A program made the translations under genes and the position numbers. From Patescibacteria group bacterium (GTDB lineage: Bacteria; Patescibacteriota; Minisyncoccia; UBA9983), in contig JAHJXC010000056.1 of the NCBI GenBank assembly GCA_018827845.1, positions 1 through 7,374 on the forward strand: DNA of 7,374 bases, given 5' to 3'. How positions within the stretch are numbered: the stretch's first letter is position 1; each line of letters begins with the position of its first letter. This document shows, piece after piece, positions 4,840-7,374 of the stretch. The notes beneath the pieces were generated by a model that was given only the letters and a program-made list of their open reading frames with translations, had not been told where the DNA came from and searched no databases.

Positions 4840-4852
4840 ATTATAGCAAATA
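4840..4852. repeat. Direct repeat ATTATAGCAAATA, copy 2
   Basis: The partner of 4495-4507, 345 bp away. It contains the -10 box of the Sm-like gene. Together the copies mark a unit that could have been duplicated or inserted ahead of the ATPase gene. Confidence 0.6.
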
Positions 4853-4868
4853 AAAATATCCCTGTCAA
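4840..4868 (-). promoter_or_regulatory. Consensus promoter of the Sm-like gene
   Basis: On the minus strand TTGACA (4863-4868) and TATAAT (4840-4845) are both perfect and exactly 17 nt apart, with a TGC extension before the -10. Transcription would begin near 4833, giving a leader of about 60 nt that includes AGGAGG. This is the strongest promoter by sequence in the window. Confidence 0.85.
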
Positions 4869-4879
4869 TAGCGCAAAAT

Positions 4880-4903
4880 ATCCTTATTTTATAAGGGTCT
4901 TTT
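4880..4903. other. Hairpin between divergent promoters
   Basis: ATCCTTAT (4880-4887) pairs with ATAAGGGT (4891-4898) with one wobble and a 3-nt loop, followed by CTTTT on the plus strand. It lies between the promoter of the Sm-like gene and that of the toxin pair. It could be an operator dyad for toxin-pair autoregulation or a weak terminator, and the sequence does not distinguish these. Confidence 0.35.
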
Positions 4904-4916
4904 AGAATTTAATAAT

Positions 4917-4945
4917 TTGCAATCTTATTAAAATTATGCTAAAAT
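4917..4945 (+). promoter_or_regulatory. Promoter of the toxin-antitoxin pair, probably leaderless
   Basis: TTGCAA (4917-4922), 17 nt, then TAAAAT (4940-4945) preceded by TGC as an extended -10. The ATG at 4954 is 8 nt after the -10, so transcription would start at or within about two bases of the start codon. No Shine-Dalgarno sequence is present. Confidence 0.6.
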
Positions 4946-4953
4946 AGAAGTGT

Positions 4954-5178
4954 ATGCCAAAGACCGACAACAAAGCAATATTCTGGGATTATGATATGAA
5001 AAAATCAGACATATCAAAACCCAAGGCCAAAATATGGTATTTAAACCGAAAACTCCAATTCGGCGATTTAAAAGGAATCAAAAAATCAGACCTTAAAAAA
5101 CATCTTTATCAATTAAATATTGACCCTAATCTTAGGGAATTGCTTAAAAATTATCTTGCAAAAAATGCCCGCCATTAA
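4954..5178 (+). CDS. Small putative antitoxin partner of the AbiEii-like protein
   Basis: A 74-residue basic protein, directly upstream of and overlapping the nucleotidyltransferase gene by 14 nt, the order expected for an antitoxin-toxin pair. The first 20 residues are polar with an aromatic patch (IFWDYDMKKSD). The rest looks helical: PKAKIWYLNRKLQFGDLKG, then KKSDLKKHLYQLNID and LRELLKNYLAKN. It is far shorter than classical AbiEi (about 200 residues with a winged-helix domain) and no HTH is obvious, so it is called by context, as a short antitoxin or DNA-binding partner. The start has no ribosome binding site but lies 8 nt after an extended -10, consistent with a leaderless message. Translation would feed directly into the toxin start by coupling. 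Confidence 0.65.
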   Translation: MPKTDNKAIFWDYDMKKSDISKPKAKIWYLNRKLQFGDLKGIKKSDLKKHLYQLNIDPNLRELLKNYLAKNARH

Positions 5179-5842
5179 TCTTTCTAGTCTTCAAAAAGAT
5201 ACTTTGAGATTCTTTGCCAAGCATAAATTCGGCAGGAATTTTTACTGGACTGGCGGTACGATTCTTGCTTATCGCTACTTGAATCACCGCAATTCTGTTG
5301 ACCTGGATTTTTTCTCCGGTAAATTATTCAGTGATGACAAATATCTGTTTTTTATAAACGATCTTAAAAAAGCCGTCAAGGCAGATAAAATAATCCTGAC
5401 AAAAAAATACAACCGGCGGCTTTATTTAATAAAGCGCGGCCAAGAAAACATAAAGTTGGAACTTGTTTATTTTCCTTTTCCCCAGATTAAAAAAAGAGAA
5501 GTTATTCCGGAATTCGGCATAAAAATTGATTCTATTGATGATATTATAACCAACAAAATTCTCTCAACATACCAAAGAAACGAACCCAAAGATGTTTTTG
5601 ATCTTTATTTTTATTTGTCTGGCAGAAAAACCTACGATTTGATGCAATTAATCCGAATGGCGGAAAAAAAGTTTGGGGTTGCTATTGAAAAAATTATACT
5701 TCTCGCTAAAATCAACGAATTATCAAAAAACCTGGAATCATTAAAACCATTAATTTTAAAACCAGAAAAAGATTTTGATAAAAGAATCAAAACATTTTTT
5801 CAAGACATTTTTAACAAAATAGCTAGAAAAGAAATAGGATAA
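5165..5842 (+). CDS. AbiEii/AbiGii-family nucleotidyltransferase toxin
   Basis: A 225-residue minimal nucleotidyltransferase-fold protein. Motifs: FYWTGGTILAYRYLNHR (26-42) with the Gly-Gly nucleotide-binding turn; SVDLDFF (44-50) with the metal-binding pair Asp46 and Asp48; KLELVYFPF (97-105) with Glu99; and the family signature DDIITNKILSTYQRNEPKD (125-143) running into VFDLYFYL, with Lys131, Arg138 and Lys142-Asp143. AbiEii toxins transfer nucleotides to RNA (tRNA acceptor stems in MenT) and act in abortive infection or growth arrest. All core residues are present, so it is probably active. It is at the short end for the family. An in-frame ATG at 5120 is possible, but the ATG at 5165, in the 14-nt overlap with the upstream gene, gives the natural N-terminus. 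No ribosome binding site is evident, implying coupled translation. Confidence 0.85.
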   Translation: MPAINLSSLQKDTLRFFAKHKFGRNFYWTGGTILAYRYLNHRNSVDLDFFSGKLFSDDKYLFFINDLKKAVKADKIILTKKYNRRLYLIKRGQENIKLELVYFPFPQIKKREVIPEFGIKIDSIDDIITNKILSTYQRNEPKDVFDLYFYLSGRKTYDLMQLIRMAEKKFGVAIEKIILLAKINELSKNLESLKPLILKPEKDFDKRIKTFFQDIFNKIARKEIG

Positions 5843-5857
5843 TTAAATCTCTATTTC
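5831..5857 (-). terminator. Weak hairpin overlapping both convergent stop codons
   Basis: GAAATAG (5831-5837) pairs with CTATTTC (5851-5857), extended inward by GAT/ATC with one bulge. It covers the stop codons of the toxin and the adaptor. On the minus strand it is followed by TTTTCTAG, so it may end the adaptor transcript. The stem is A/T-rich, so efficiency is doubtful. Confidence 0.4.
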
Positions 5858-7374
5858 ATGAATGTAACAACTTTATCCCCTTTTTTGATACCCTCCATAA
5901 TTTCTATAGTGCCTTCTGAACCGCGGAGGCCGATTTTTACTTTTACTTCTTTAATACTTTCATCCTCGCTGACAACTCTCACTATTTTATCTCCATTCTT
6001 CTGAATCACCGCTCTCTGGGGAATAAAAATCACATTTTCTTTTTTGCCGGTCATAATATCAATATTAGCAGTCATGCCGGACTTTATCCTGCCATCCTCT
6101 TTTTCAAATTCCAAAGTAGTTTTATAAGTGGAGACTCCTTCAATAACAGTCTCAGCCGGATCAATTTTAATGACCTTGGCTGTAAAAATCACATCATCGC
6201 CGTAAGCGTCAAGCGTTATTTTAGTAATATCATTTATTTTTATTTTGGCAATATCAGCTTCCGGAATATTGGCTTCTACTTGAAATTCTTTTACAGAAAT
6301 TATGGAAACAAGGATTGTTTGAGTTGAAGCAAATTCTCCTGTTTTTGCATCCTGCTTGGTGATCACCCCGTTTATGGGAGAACGCAAAATAGTTTTAGCA
6401 ATCTGGGCCTTGTAATTATCAACATTTGCTCTGGCATATTCCACTTGCGCCTCCTGGCTAGTAATCTGTTCAGGAACAAAGCCTGCCTTTTTTAACGCAA
6501 GCTCGTTTTCAGCAAGAGTTAAATTTGATTCAGCTGTTCTTAATTCTTCTTCTGCTGTCGCCAAATTATCTGTGGCTGTATTAACATTAGTCCTGGCAGT
6601 GGAAATATCGCTCTTATAACTATCTATCGTTGTTTGTGACAAACTTGAATTAGTGGTAAGCGTATTTACCGCTAAAGCCAGCCTGTCTAAAAAAGTTTTC
6701 AGATTATCAAGATTTTGTTTTGCCTCACTGATATATTTATCCAGATCACTGGCAACAGACAGATTATTCAAAGATAAATTCCAGGCGTTTAGGGTTTGCT
6801 CCAAAACTACTCTCTTTGCTTCAATATCTATTTTTAACGATGAATCCGTCAGATTGTATTTAAAACTAGGCGAGGAGCCCCTTGGATTATCAAATAATTG
6901 ATCTGATTTGTTTCTCACAGCATCGTCTGATTTGGTATAACTGTCTTTAATTTTATTAACAAGGTTCTTTTTAACCTCTCCAAGGGCTGTTTTAGCATTT
7001 TCCACTTTTACTTCATAAACCTGAATTTCTTCAGGTCGGGTTCCTTTTTTTAATTCATCCAGTTTTGCCTCTTGTATCTTGATGCTGGCTTCTGCCTGAT
7101 TAAGCTGGGCAGCAAGATCAGAGTTGTAAAGCTGGGCCAATGATTGGCCAACAGCAACGTGATCTCCCACTCTTACTCCTGTCCAGACAATTCTGCCAGA
7201 AGTTTCAAACGCTAAATCAACACTGCTGGCTGGCTTCACCTTCCCTGTCACGCTTACTTCCTGAATAATATCGCCTCTTTCAGCAAAAGCAAATTCATAA
7301 TTCGGCGTCGTGCTTCTGGTAGAAAAAAAATATACTGCAGCAGCAATGATTATAACTGCGACAACGACAATAAT
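5851..7374 (-). CDS. HlyD/MacA-type adaptor of the ABC exporter, N-terminus outside the window
   Basis: At least 507 residues. A GTG at 7251 is not the start, because the frame continues through 41 more codons to the window edge, including a membrane anchor (IIVVVAVIIIAAAVYFF). Numbering from the edge: anchor 1-17; first lipoyl/barrel-sandwich half about 42-88 (SGRIVWTGVRVGDHVAVGQS); helix about 88-140; an extra helical section about 141-245 containing SDDAVRNKSDQLFDNPRGSS; a second coil about 255-326; second lipoyl half about 328-360 (ILRSPINGVITKQ); beta-barrel about 362-440; and a C-terminal membrane-proximal domain ending VKKGD-like (KKGDKVVTF). It should link the MacB-type permease to the exterior or cell wall. 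The usual partner genes lie about 1.4 kb downstream, beyond the inserted toxin pair and Sm-like gene. Confidence 0.9.
   Translation of the reverse strand: MIVVVAVIIIAAAVYFFSTRSTTPNYEFAFAERGDIIQEVSVTGKVKPASSVDLAFETSGRIVWTGVRVGDHVAVGQSLAQLYNSDLAAQLNQAEASIKIQEAKLDELKKGTRPEEIQVYEVKVENAKTALGEVKKNLVNKIKDSYTKSDDAVRNKSDQLFDNPRGSSPSFKYNLTDSSLKIDIEAKRVVLEQTLNAWNLSLNNLSVASDLDKYISEAKQNLDNLKTFLDRLALAVNTLTTNSSLSQTTIDSYKSDISTARTNVNTATDNLATAEEELRTAESNLTLAENELALKKAGFVPEQITSQEAQVEYARANVDNYKAQIAKTILRSPINGVITKQDAKTGEFASTQTILVSIISVKEFQVEANIPEADIAKIKINDITKITLDAYGDDVIFTAKVIKIDPAETVIEGVSTYKTTLEFEKEDGRIKSGMTANIDIMTGKKENVIFIPQRAVIQKNGDKIVRVVSEDESIKEVKVKIGLRGSEGTIEIMEGIKKGDKVVTFMK

Noticed and set aside
4771..4953. Possible small RNA or riboswitch in the leader of the Sm-like gene
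   Set aside because: The leader is only about 60 nt and A/T-rich with no convincing conserved structure. The only hairpin in this gap lies upstream of the promoter.
5120..5164. N-terminal extension of the toxin from the ATG at 5120
   Set aside because: It would overlap the antitoxin gene by 59 nt and add 15 residues unlike family members. The ATG at 5165 gives the usual short stop-start overlap.
6653..6901. Plus-strand open frame opposite the adaptor gene
   Set aside because: It is a by-product of the helical repeats of the adaptor on the other strand, with no ribosome binding site or promoter.
7249..7251. GTG as the start of the adaptor gene
   Set aside because: The frame stays open to the window edge and encodes a membrane anchor followed by sequence continuous with the first lipoyl half, so the true start lies outside the window.

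Overview
The window is an A+T-rich bacterial fragment with short intergenic gaps, many small genes and both strands in use. TGA serves as a stop codon (for example at 3804-3806 and 1621-1623), so this is the standard bacterial code. An adaptor with an interrupted coiled-coil hairpin, a MacB-type ATPase and permease, a compact nucleotidyltransferase toxin pair, and several genes whose -10 box lies only 7-8 nt before the ATG together suggest Patescibacteria (Candidate Phyla Radiation). That assignment is inference from general resemblance, not from a marker gene.

Left block (1-2520): a run of small cassette-like genes, phage-like or accessory in style. Reading on the minus strand are a gene cut by the window edge (1-56), a DNPH1/Rcl-type nucleotide N-glycosidase (84-566), a 155-residue protein of unknown function (1081-1548), a 76-residue unknown (1621-1851) and a zinc-ribbon protein resembling Lar-type phage proteins (1876-2139). 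On the plus strand are two small unknown genes (768-1016 and 2278-2469). Two intergenic regions, about 600-735 and 2160-2260, are diverged copies of one bidirectional promoter module, each firing a minus-strand operon and a plus-strand small gene. Good intrinsic terminators separate the cassettes. The block ends in a terminator followed by a tandem 13-bp repeat at 2531-2556.

Right block (2523-7374): a tripartite ABC export system on the minus strand. It consists of a HlyD/MacA-type adaptor (5851-7374, N-terminus outside the window), a LolD/MacB-type ATPase (3804-4487) and a MacB/FtsX-type permease (2560-3807), the last two translationally coupled by an ATGA overlap. Between adaptor and ATPase, where such genes are usually adjacent, sit a plus-strand AbiEii-like toxin pair (4954-5178 and 5165-5842) and a minus-strand 63-residue Sm/SH3-barrel-like protein (4579-4770). 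The ATPase has its own extended -10 promoter immediately before its ATG, and a 13-bp sequence at that promoter recurs on the other side of the Sm-like gene. The export operon therefore appears to have been split by inserted cargo while both halves stayed transcribable.

Two modes of gene start coexist: AGGAGG-led genes with ordinary 5' leaders, mostly in the left block, and apparently leaderless genes with TGC-TANNAT 7-8 nt before the ATG (1548, 4487 and 4954). No tRNA, rRNA, CRISPR array or transposase was seen, and no stretch above 300 bases lacks a gene.
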